Positions 1 through 9,879 of a stretch of DNA of 64,000 nucleotides are shown in pieces (the stretch's first letter is position 1; every line of letters begins with the position of its first letter). The translations under genes and the position numbers were made by a program. The notes under the pieces are model-generated. The model worked only from the letters and a program-made list of their open reading frames with translations. It was not told where the DNA came from and made no database searches. The stretch comes from Trichoderma breve (lineage: Eukaryota; Ascomycota; Sordariomycetes; Hypocreales; Hypocreaceae): contig NC_079232.1 in NCBI RefSeq assembly GCF_028502605.1, forward strand, positions 3,534,001 to 3,598,000, written 5' to 3'.

Positions 1-530
1 TCCAGTTAAAGTCAAGTCATCGGACCAAATACAGAGGCGCATAGGCATCACGGAGAGCATCTGCTTCAACCAAATCTCACGATATCCCGACGCCAATAGA
101 CTTTCTCTCTCTCAAATCAAATCTTTTTATTTCTTTCATCCATTCCATCAGCTAAGCCTGATCTGATCTCTTCGTGGCGTCCAGCAGCGAGGCACTCGTG
201 TTGCCGCTGACTAAATTAAGTATATACAGTGATGATTGGGTATTAAAATTATGTACCATCTCCTTTTGGCTCTATGCAAGGCCAATCCTGAACTCCCATC
301 TTAACCTCATGGCAGCTCAGCGGTTGGTAGTACGCTCCTGGGAAAGCAAATCCCGTTGTTGTGCAAAGAAAAACGCCGTCTATCGCCACAGATGGCATTC
401 GCCCAACTGACGCTCATATATCGCTTCCATGTCACAACGTCTTTCGTCCATCCTATTATGCTGCCAACAGCGACTCGGCAGCTTTTGTTTTCCTCTTTGA
501 TCGTTCATTCATGCTTTTGTTTTTCGTCCT
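1..530. other. Intergenic, 3' flank of ERG5
   Basis: No coding region is supported. The short open frames here are low in complexity and resemble nothing known. An AATAAA hexamer on the minus strand (530-535) overlaps the ERG5 stop codon, so the real poly(A) site must lie further into this stretch. Confidence 0.5.
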
Positions 531-2405
531 TTATTTTCTCTCCTCAAAAGTAAGAGGGCAGTCATCCTAGGCTACTGTCAGCTTCGTCCCTCAATATTAC
601 GATCTTATTCACGACTTACCTTGGGAAAGATGGTTGCAAACACCTTAATCTCCTCTGAGAGAGGAGTAGCGTGATGAGTCCAGTTCATCTGCACAGATGC
701 CTTTCCGAGCATCAGGGCCAGGTTAAGCTGTGCATAAACTTGGCCCAGGCAGTAGTGAGCGCCGGTTCCAAAGACCAAGTAGTTCTTGGCACCCTTGACC
801 TCGGCGTCACCAGAATAGTATCTCTCGGGATCAAAGTAGTCGGGGTTCTCGTAAACATCGGGGTCGTGAAGAGCCATGTATGTCGTGGGGATCAACATGG
901 CACCTGCCGAACAACATGTCAGTCAATATCCAAAACATCATGAAACAGTCTGGCTTACCCTTGGGAACAGTGTACTTGTCGGTGATGGGGAACGGCTTCT
1001 TGACCTTGTATGGAACCATGAGGACGGGAGGGCGGTATCGCAGAAGCTCTCGGACGACGGCGCGGGTGTAGGTCAGGGACTCAAGCTGATCCATGTTCAG
1101 CTCAGCATAGGCGTCACCGTTTCGAACCTTGAGGTTTTCCTCTCGAACGCGGTCAAGAACGTCGGGTCGCTGGGCAGCAATCTGGAACAGCCATGTCGCG
1201 GCACTGCTGGTGGCATCCTGAGAGGCGAAAAGGAAGGTGAAGACAGTCTGGGAGATTTCGTAATCGCGGAACATGCGCAGCATAGGAGCCGGCTTCACCA
1301 TGCCCTCGGTGGACAGGCCCTTCTCCTCAGCCTCACGCCAGCGCTCGGATTGAATCATCTGCAGAATCCAGGCGTCCATGATGCAGGTGACGTCTCCACC
1401 AGCAGCCATGCGGACCTTGCTCTTGGCGGCACACTTTGCGAACTCAGCGAGAACCATGTCGGCGGCCTTCTTTCCATACCACGTCTTGGTGTAGGGAAGA
1501 ATGATGGGGAAGTTGACGAGCTCAAGAGCCGCAGTGATGAGATAATAGTCATCGGCAATCTTCTTGACGGCCTCGTCGGAGATGTAGTGTCCAACAAAGG
1601 TACGGCAAGAGACGGCGCACATGAGCTCACGGAATTCGGGCATGAAGGGGACGGGCTTGCCGCCATTCTCCTTGGTGATGTCGAGGAATCGCTTGAAGTA
1701 GACCTTATAGACCTCTTCCTGGCCGGGCAGGTAGGACTCGAGAGCCTTGCGGGTGAAGAGGCCGTTGAGGCCCTTGCGGAAATCCACGTGGGGCTTGCCG
1801 TCGAGGAAAACCCAGTTGTCCTCTCCGAGGAGCTTGTACGCGGCATCGACGACACAGGGCTTGACATAAGCCGGGGAGTTGAGCACCTTGCGAGCCATGT
1901 CTCGAGTGGACGCGATAACGACAAACCTACGAAGAAGCCCATGTTAGTCTTGGTGTCTACCATTGTCTCGGCGCGGTTCGTCAATCTTACTTATGGAAGA
2001 CGGAGACGCAGCTCAAGGGGCCGCTCAACCACTTGGCATAGTACTCCTCAAACTTGGGGTCCATGGACTGGAGAAAGGGTCCAATGAAAGGCTGCTTCCA
2101 TGCTGGGCCAACAATAGAACCCTTGTTCATAAGGTAGCTGACTGTTTGAGGGCGATATCTCGTTAGCTGAATGGTCTCTTGGTCGGGCCGCTGTGGGCTT
2201 TCAAAGGGCGCAACAATATATCCGTACCTTGGTCATAGACGACGCAGATGGCCAAGATGGTGAAGAACCAAGTCCACGGTCCCGCGGCAGCAATGGTGTC
2301 GATGACATAGTCGACCTGAGGAGGGATGTTGGCGCTGACATATTTCGAGTTGGCGAGGACAGACGTCAAGACGGACGACGCCCTGGTGGCATTGAGTGCG
2401 TCCAT
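531..2405 (-). CDS. ERG5: C-22 sterol desaturase, cytochrome P450 CYP61
   Basis: Five exons: 2228-2405, 1991-2141, 959-1926, 620-903 and 531-566, joining in frame to 538 residues. The product is a P450 that introduces the C22-C23 double bond late in ergosterol synthesis, acting in the ER membrane. It has an N-terminal hydrophobic anchor (about residues 38-55), an I-helix reading [10 protein letters not shown], which is the CYP61 signature and not the AGQHTSS type of CYP51, the ExxR helix (RELLRYRP), and the haem loop [10 protein letters not shown] with ligand Cys near 484. The last exon is only 36 bp and encodes [11 protein letters not shown], matching the usual Erg5 C-terminus. Length is normal for the family. 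The start is the first ATG before the anchor. CYP51 was considered and rejected on the I-helix. Confidence 0.95.
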
Positions 2406-5400
2406 GGTGGGCGAACGGAGGAGAGACGAGTCTTGGTCTCGATCAGAAGCTCTCTGTCTCTGTCTCTTCTCTAGGACACGATATGCTCTCTACTACAGTA
2501 CTTGGACAGTAGTAGTTGCAGTACCACCGAGCCTGACAGTACCTGGACTGGAGAAGAGAGAACCGACGGGGGCAGGCGAAGTGACGGCGATGGAGATATA
2601 AGAGAATTGAGGGTCGACAGGGGGGGAGGGAAACAAAAAGGCGCCGGGCCAGGGCCGTCTGGGGTTTAGCAGAGGTCAGGTACGGGTGAGTTACTCGCAC
2701 TTTTTTTTGCGACTAGCAGCTCTGGATACTAAAGCTGTGAGTTGCTTTATTAGTAATTGGGCCGACCCACGAGTGCGGTGTACAAATTATCTGGAGCAGC
2801 AGCAGGGTCTTTTTACAGGTACATGTGCCAACAGAGGTACTCGGCCGGTACGGACACTCAAAGTACTCGCGGCTGAAGGTGCGACCTCCAATTACTGTAT
2901 CTTGGCAGATCTGTTTGGCAGAGGGCATGAATTTACTCCTTCAAATACTGGATGGGCATGTACATGTACTCATCAGACCCTCGTACAGACAGGCATGTGT
3001 GTGTAGCACTGACGAGCAGATGCGTGCATGACCGAAAAGACGCTGACGGAGAAACAAAAGCACAGCACAGAGTTTTTCCCATCCATGGATGGATTCAATG
3101 ATTTCGCGCCGACCCACGACCGTCTCCACGAGCCAAAATGCAGCTAATCCCTCCCCTGTGCTTGACTGCGCTGTGGCCCCCCTGCCAATTTTAATCTTGT
3201 CTCTCTTTTCTTCAAATTGTCGCTGCCTTTTTTTTCGCTCTTATCGATTTAGCGTCGAAAAAAATGACAACATGGCGTTTTTCGTGAATCGCCCAGCCGG
3301 CTTCCTCGTACGGAGTACAGGGACGCGATGTGTAAGTGCTTTCTTCTTACACGCCTTTTGACTCTTGGATTTTCTTACTCTGTTGGATTTTATATTTTTC
3401 CCCTTGCTTTTTACAGCTCGTTTTCCGAATCATTTGCCCTCTTTTTCTTTTTCGTTTTCTCATCATCCAGATCCCTCCGTACTGTACCACTTAGAGGTTG
3501 CGCCGCGGCGCCCTCGGCTTTAAGCATGATGCCGTTCTGCGACCTCGCGTCGACCTAGGGCACATGTACCCATTAATTAACAGCCCACCTTGCTCTCGTC
3601 TATCAGGCGTGTATCGCGTACCCGTCCCTGGATCCCTGGCTCGGAAATATGGTGCAAATTGCAGGTCCAAGCTCATCCAAGATGGAGAGAATGGCAAGGC
3701 TTTGTATCATCTATCGATTAACAAGCACATGGCCCTGCCTCCGCTCTCCGGAAGAGATTTCGTATCTATCGATTAGATGGCATCTTCCGAAGCCTTGGCA
3801 GTCATACTGGCTGGGTGTGATATTGGTTGCTACAGGTACTACTCCATGCCTTCGTGTATGCCTAGGCCGGAAGGGTATAATTGCCAATTTCAACATGAAC
3901 AACTCTCTCTTACTCATGCCGATCAACACTCGTCACTCGTAAGAGAACTCGTATGATGGCTTACCGAAAATGAGCAGCATCGCTTGTTCTCCTTGCGTAG
4001 TTCTCGCAAACTCCGGGGAATGACTCTCTTCATGCCAATTCCTGCGCATCAACACCTCTTCTACTCCATTGATGAGCATACAGATAGGTACTATCTGGCA
4101 CTGCATCCGCGGAAGAGAAAAAGGGGTGCTCCAACAAGTACTCATCACACAAGTATACGAGACAGTGCGTCAGACTGTCCACCCATTCATACTCATAGAC
4201 CCTACGAGCACAGCTACGATGCCACTAGCATCGGCGCATTCGAATTCGTTCACACAAGGTCAGATCAAATCTCGTTCCTGTGCGCCACGCACCAATGGCC
4301 GCCGCCCGTTGGCCCGCCTCCCTTGCAGCAGGTGTCGCAAAACGGCAGCGTCGCGCCCAAGAGAAAAACTGTTGGGGCATCTCTTGGAGAGCGCAGCCAA
4401 TCGACTTTCACGAATTCTGGCGGCCCGTCCGCGTATCGAACACGAATACGAATAAGTTGCCTCGACGGGGGGCCTCGTCCCGCTTTTGGGCTGCTCACGC
4501 TCCGCATTGTCCCTGGCCTTGTCTGTCGCTTGACTCTTTGGGATCGTCTGCAGCCACTAAGACCACTGGTATTAAGCTGCTCTGGTCCCGTGCGCGTGCC
4601 CGCAAGCTTCCTTCAGCTCCATACTGGCAAGCAGTAATAAGATTGAATGAGACCAGGCCAGCCCGAGCCGTCCGGACGGTATCATCAGCCACGGATCATG
4701 GACCAAGGACCAAGAACTAGGCGGCAGACAAGCCCGATCAGGATTCACCAGGAAGATTGATTGTCTTTGATTTGATTCAGCTTTCAGTGGCCAGTTTCGG
4801 GATTCATCCATCATCAAAGGCGGCCGTTGATCCACATATCAATGGGAGGCGCTGGCCAGTTGGCCCGATGAAGCGGCTACAAATAAGCCGGCCCAGCTCA
4901 AGCTTCCGATCCGGGTCTCCCAAATTGGATATTTTGCCATCCGAACCGACTGACATCATTTGATGGTCCGTGTTTCTTGTCGCTTTGATGCCTGTCGGCT
5001 GCTTATCATTGGATGCCATCATCCTACGAGCATGGCAAATTGGCGACACGGTGAGATGTCGAAAGAGGTGGCATTGTGTTGCTGCAACACGGGGTACTGC
5101 TCCCTGTAGCATCTGCAAAATGCACCCCATACGTACAAGCAATCGTTGCTTGCATGCGCTTTCCTTCGGGCTCTTCACGGGGGTGCTTTATTGGGCATGA
5201 ACTGGCCGAAGGGTGATATCTGAAATCTCGATTATGTAAGCATCCAACGGCATTCCGTCTTTCCAGGGTAAGCGTGTAGTTTCGGGGTGAATTCGATGTT
5301 TTGGCGTTGACAACATTCACCATTCGAAGTGGAATGCCAAAATAAGTATCTATGCAAATATTGATATCAACGGTAAGATGTAGTTGTGGTGATAGTTTCC

Positions 5401-6326
5401 AGTCCCTGATACGCCAAAAGCTATTGCGGGGGTAAAGAATCATTGCAGGGCAAGGTGGACACCACAGGCAACCTATATAAGAGACTCGGCGCTACTCTAA
5501 AACCTCCCACTATATCAGTCATAGTTATCTGGTATTGATTGAACGGTTGAATGTACTCTGTCAGGCTCTGTAATATTCTAAACCATCCTAGTTCTCACCA
5601 CATGAAACCCGTAGCAGTTACCGGGCTCATTGAGTATCTGCTTATGTTGCTACTTTGTGCTAATATCGACTTATTACCCTCTTCCAGCATCTGCTATTGT
5701 AGCTATGTTTCTCCAGTATTTGGTTTTTTTTTTACTGGATTCAAATTTGAGAATCGGCTGCTGGATAGCAACGGAACTTGAGATGCTAAGCGGCCGCCCC
5801 CTACATTAGAGCATCTGACTGAATATCCTCTCCCCGAGCCACGCAAACAGGGAATCTCACCGTGGGGGAGCGCCAAGAGATCGCAAGTTGAACCAAATCT
5901 ACTCATTGAAGCCGCCGACGTCGTGCCGCTGCCCCTTTTTGTTAGGCCAATACCTACTCCGGATAGCACCTAGAGTGAACCAACGTAACACAGCCTAACG
6001 TAGCCTAACTCGCCCTACCACAGCTCATCTCTGCAAGGCTACAATCGGTCCCTAAACGATGGATTAATGGACCTTTTGATTGTACACGTACACGCGAGCA
6101 CACGTACGTGTCTCTCTGTATCAAATGTCTTTCTGCTTACATCATGCTCGGCTGCGTCCGCGTTTGCAGGAGGCTAAGGCATGTGGCTGGGAGGAGCGTG
6201 ACGTATCGATATTGGCAGACGGGTATTAATATGAGGAGTGTTGGCTTGGGTTTCCTCCCCGCATCAACACCTGCAACTACAACCACATCACAACACTTAC
6301 AGCTATCAACGTCTACCATATTCAAG
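2406..6326. other. Long intergenic region, ERG5 promoter and beyond
   Basis: I can support no gene in these 3.9 kb. The part next to ERG5 must hold its promoter. Positions 2675-3000 are rich in GTAC cores. A pyrimidine-rich tract (about 3185-3270) precedes an ATG in good context at 3272 (see findings). A TATATAA sits at 5474-5480. Open frames of up to 217 codons (around 3984-4720) have arginine-, serine- and proline-rich, unrecognisable translations and are probably chance. Confidence 0.5.
5474..5480 (+). promoter_or_regulatory. TATATAA box with no assigned gene
   Basis: A clean TATATAA followed by AG, about 850 bp upstream of the proteinase-inhibitor gene, which is too far to be its core promoter unless the leader is long or spliced. 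It could start an unrecognised transcript, or be chance. Confidence 0.25.
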
Positions 6327-6745
6327 ATGCCTTCTTTCATTGTGAGCAGCCCTTTGCGGCCTAGGTTCCGTCTGCAAACTGTACCGTACTGACGTTCTTT
6401 TCTTTCCCCTTTCAGGTCACCCTCAAGGACGATGTGTCAGATGACCAGCTTGCCGCGTGAGTCGGGCTCCTGGTCCGCTTTGACGACAACCACTGACGCG
6501 TTACCAGAGCCAAGCAGAAGGCCAAGGATGCCGGCGGCAAGATTACCCACGAGTACACCCTGATCAAGGCCTTTACGTGAGTCCACGACATTTCCTCCCG
6601 AGACGGAATATCCCATTTACGTTCAATGGCTGACTGGAATCTGCCTCAATACAGCGTTGAGTACCCTGAGGGCACAGTCCACTCGCTCGCCGAGGACCCC
6701 TCAGTGCAGACTGTCGAGGAGGATAAGGAAATGCGGACGCAGTAA
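6327..6745 (+). CDS. PBI2: Small I9-type proteinase inhibitor (proteinase B inhibitor-like)
   Basis: Four exons, 6327-6341, 6416-6456, 6508-6576 and 6655-6745, join in frame to 71 residues; the first holds just five codons. The product matches the fold and length of the inhibitor I9 family (yeast Pbi2 is 75 residues): an opening beta strand (PSFIVTLKD), a helix of AAKQKAKDAGGKI type, the strand ITHEYTLIKAF, and the tail VHSLAEDPSVQTVEED. There is no signal peptide, so it should act in the cytosol or vacuole on subtilisin-like proteinase B. Family members are free-standing versions of subtilase propeptides, and in yeast Pbi2 also acts in vacuole fusion. The four exons are too short to stand out as open frames, so the gene is easily missed. 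The alternative, the propeptide of a full subtilase, is excluded by the stop codon and the lack of a downstream protease. Confidence 0.85.
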
Positions 6746-7531
6746 ATGGAGCTCTCTAATCTATTCTTGTTGCATCTACATACATCTACAATAGAAAGAC
6801 GTAATATAGAGGTTCTATCCACATCTTCATCTTCACCTTCCGCTGTGTCAGATGAATGAATGAACGCATTTGGTCCCTGAAGCTTGGACCTGATGCTGCC
6901 CCGCCATGGATCTCGCGATTCCCCTCCTTTGTTAGCTTGCCTCGGGGTGACGTGACGTATGTACCGCGATAAGGGTGGGGAGCTGTACTTATCGCCATGT
7001 GACTCTCCAAGGCGATGGACATTCAACTCTTGTGTCGTTTGGACCATTGAATTATGATTATCCTCATCATACTTTATACTCCGTCTACCTACACATCACG
7101 ATTAAATTGGCGGATGACTTGCAGCTTACACGGCTCGCAAAAATAACCAAAAGTAACTCTGGGCTGCTGACGCTGGTGATTCGCTGTGCTTGTGCCGCCA
7201 CTGGCCTTGCCCGCTGCACCGGCTCAACACGGCGCCGCTATCCCCCAACTGGCCTGGCTGGACGCTTTTGCTTGGTTGCTTGGGAGGCATGGACAGACTC
7301 ACTCTAATAACTAACCCAGCTCTATCGTGTGCTAGTGGAATGAGCCGAAGATCGCTGAACCTCTTACCGACGATCGGAACTTTCCCCCTTATCTCTCCCG
7401 GAAAATTGGCAGCCGGCCTATGCATATGAGAGCGGAGCGAGGCGTGGTGCATTTGCATTTCCCATTGCTTGCTGCTTGATTCCCCAAACGAACCCATCGA
7501 CTGCTCTCTTGCATCCCGCAATGCTGCTGCA
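6746..7531. other. Intergenic, kinase promoter
   Basis: This holds the 3' end of the inhibitor gene and the upstream region of the mitochondrial kinase. I see no gene. A minus-strand open frame reaching into it from 7734 is antisense to the kinase and probably not real. Confidence 0.5.
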
Positions 7532-8941
7532 ATGAGGGCCATGTTCAGACACACGAGGCTGCTCCAGCCACTCGGGATTCGAGCCCCGACGCCTCTGCGG
7601 CCCCAGTTGCGGTGCTTCACCTCCAACATCGCACATGATGTATCTGGTGCCGAGATCTCGGCTCTGGCCAACCTGCCCCAGCATCCTCTGAGCTTGGCCG
7701 ATCTCGTAAGGTAAGCAGCAGCTCTTTCATCCATACAAGTTTACATCCATTCATTGGTTTAACAACACATCTCCTCTTCTAGGCAAGGTAGACCGCCGTT
7801 ATCCGAACGATCGCTTCTCGCGTCGGCCAACTTCACCCTCTCTCTTATTCCGATTCGCCTTGCACATCGCCTGCAGGCCCTCCAGAACCTCCCGTACATT
7901 GTTGTATCTAACCCCAACATTTCTCAAATCTACAACAACTACCTACACTCTCTATCCATCCTCCTCCCCTACTGGCAAGCTGCCTCCAAAGGCCGAGCCA
8001 TCACAACACTCGACAACGAAATCAAATTCACAAATGCTCTCGCCGAGCTGGTCGCTACCCATACCGACACCATTCCGGTTCTTGCTAAAGGCTTCCTCGA
8101 GTGTCGCAAATACATCTCCCCAGAGGAGGTTACACGCTTCCTAGACGAGCACCTCCGCGCCCGCATTGGCACTCGCCTCATCTCGGAGCAGCACATTGCC
8201 TTGCACTTCAGCAGCCAGCCTCATTTCGACCCCGGCGCGAGTCCCACGCCATGCCCCGAGCACCCGACGTACATTGGCGTTATCGATACCGCCCTGAAGC
8301 CTGCCTTGATAGTTGAATCGTGTGCGGGCTTTGTGGCTGACATCTGCGAGCTCAGATACGGCATACGGCCAAAGCTAATTATCAATGGCGAGCCAGAAAC
8401 GACCTTTGCTTTTTTGCCAATGCATCTAGAGTACATAATCACAGAGCTCCTCAAAAACGCCTTCCGAGCATCCATAGAAAGCAAATCGAACGAGCCCATT
8501 GAGGTCACCATCGCCCCCGAGCCACCGCTGAAGCTTCAACCTGGTGGTGCTCCCGAGATCAAGACTCCGTCTGAGGACTTGGGAGTCTTTAAGAGCGACG
8601 CAATCAAGCCCCTGGATGACAATGCCCCAGGTGTGACGATCCGCATCCGGGACCGAGGCGGCGGCATTCCTCCAGACGTCCTCCCCAACATCTGGTCCTA
8701 CTCGTTCACCACCTTTTCCGAGGACGACGATGTCCCTGGTTCTACCGGGAACGACGGGCTCGGTGCGATTGCAACGGCTAGCACCGGGGGAAGCTCGATT
8801 GCCGGTCTGGGATATGGTCTGCCGCTGAGCAGGGCATATGCCGAGTACTTTGGTGGCGGCATCGCCGTCCAGAGTTTATACGGCTGGGGAACAGACGTCT
8901 ACCTCCGCCTAAAGGGAGTTGGGAAAGTCGACAAGAAGTGA
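7532..8941 (+). CDS. Mitochondrial pyruvate / branched-chain ketoacid dehydrogenase kinase
   Basis: Two exons, 7532-7710 and 7783-8941 (72-bp intron), giving 445 residues. It is a GHKL-fold kinase that phosphorylates and inactivates the E1-alpha subunit of a mitochondrial 2-oxoacid dehydrogenase complex. The N-terminus (MRAMFRHTR...) is Arg-rich and nearly free of acidic residues, as expected for a matrix-targeting sequence. ATP-site motifs are intact: N-box E281-N285 (ELLKNAF), G1 box DRGGGIP from D350, and GLGYGLP from about 401. The spacing from N-box to G1 box is about 30 residues longer than in mammalian PDKs, and the ATP lid is also extended. Fungi have two such paralogs (Pkp1 and Pkp2 in yeast), and I cannot say which this is, or whether the substrate is pyruvate or branched-chain E1. 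Initiation at the next Met (7541) is possible. Confidence 0.88.
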
Positions 8942-9879
8942 TTCGGGCGTCAAAAAGCTGAACGAAATATATACCCGATTTTTTTTTTTACATCTCTCAT
9001 AGTACTGCCAAGTTGGCTACGGCGAGCCTGGAAGGAGATTTTTGTATGGTTTAGTCAAGCTTGCTGGAATGTTTATCTTGTATTTTATTTTGGTTAGAAT
9101 TGGAGAAATGTATCATGACCTGCCAACGGATCCCCAGTGCTGCTGTTTTCCTATGAACCATCGTAGTTGCTTAGCATTCATCAAATATCACAAGTCGAAA
9201 GCAAAGCAACAACTACTTCAATGTTCTCGTAAACCGCACATATATATATATTCAAACCTATCAAACGGAATTAAAGCAAACATGTCTTGGTAAACCTCAT
9301 ACCCCATTACACAATGACTCGATTTCACACATGGCAACATCCAACGTACATACACATGCAAACAACGGTCAAACGCAAGTTAAAAAAAACCCTCGATGAA
9401 GATGACTATTATAAACAAATCGCTACAGCAAGGAACCAAGTTCTCGCCCCCCAAATGCTTTGGCTTTAGAAGACTTCGTTCAAAGCTTTAGACTAATAAG
9501 TAGGCACGTTGTAACCATTTCATAACCCAATGACTTAAAACTTCTTCTCTCAAAAAATAGTAACAAAGGCGGCATACTTCTTCACTTTCCATACCCATAA
9601 AAACGCCATTTCTCTTGCCATGTAACAAATCTTGCTGATGCAGCTCCTATTTTTTTGTTTCTTTTTTGCAATGTAATCTTTGAGTCTCAGTCATCTCGTA
9701 GAATGTAACCGTTTTCATCCAGTCAAGTTCGTTGTGTGGACTATCGTACCAAGGAGTGGAATACCTCCCCCAAAAAGAATGATTAGTATGAAAATAAATA
9801 TTAAAAAACAAAGACCAAGCTTCTAATTTGTCGATATGCTCGTTCCCTCCTTTCATTCATTCCGTGCCAATATGCATCA
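8942..9879. other. Intergenic between convergent genes
   Basis: This AT-rich stretch separates the 3' ends of the kinase and csmB. It contains homopolymer T and A runs and an (AT)n tract near 9240-9252. No gene is seen; it should hold both transcript ends. Confidence 0.5.

Noticed and set aside
876..2087. 403-codon plus-strand frame
   Set aside because: It lies fully antisense to ERG5 exons and its translation mirrors codon bias of the opposite strand (Val-, Leu-, Gly- and Glu-rich). No family resemblance.
531..2405. CYP51 (ERG11) identity for the first P450
   Set aside because: The I-helix reads [10 protein letters not shown], diagnostic for CYP61/ERG5, not the AGQHTSS type of CYP51.
3984..4720. 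Overlapping frames of 217 and 146 codons
   Set aside because: Two competing frames over the same DNA with basic, Pro/Ser-rich, unrecognisable products; typical of GC-rich non-coding DNA.
7573..7597. tRNA T-arm-like GGATTCGAGCCCC
   Set aside because: It is inside the coding first exon of the mitochondrial kinase, and no matching acceptor or anticodon arms are present.
7126..7734. 202-codon minus-strand frame
   Set aside because: Antisense to the first exon of the mitochondrial kinase and its promoter.
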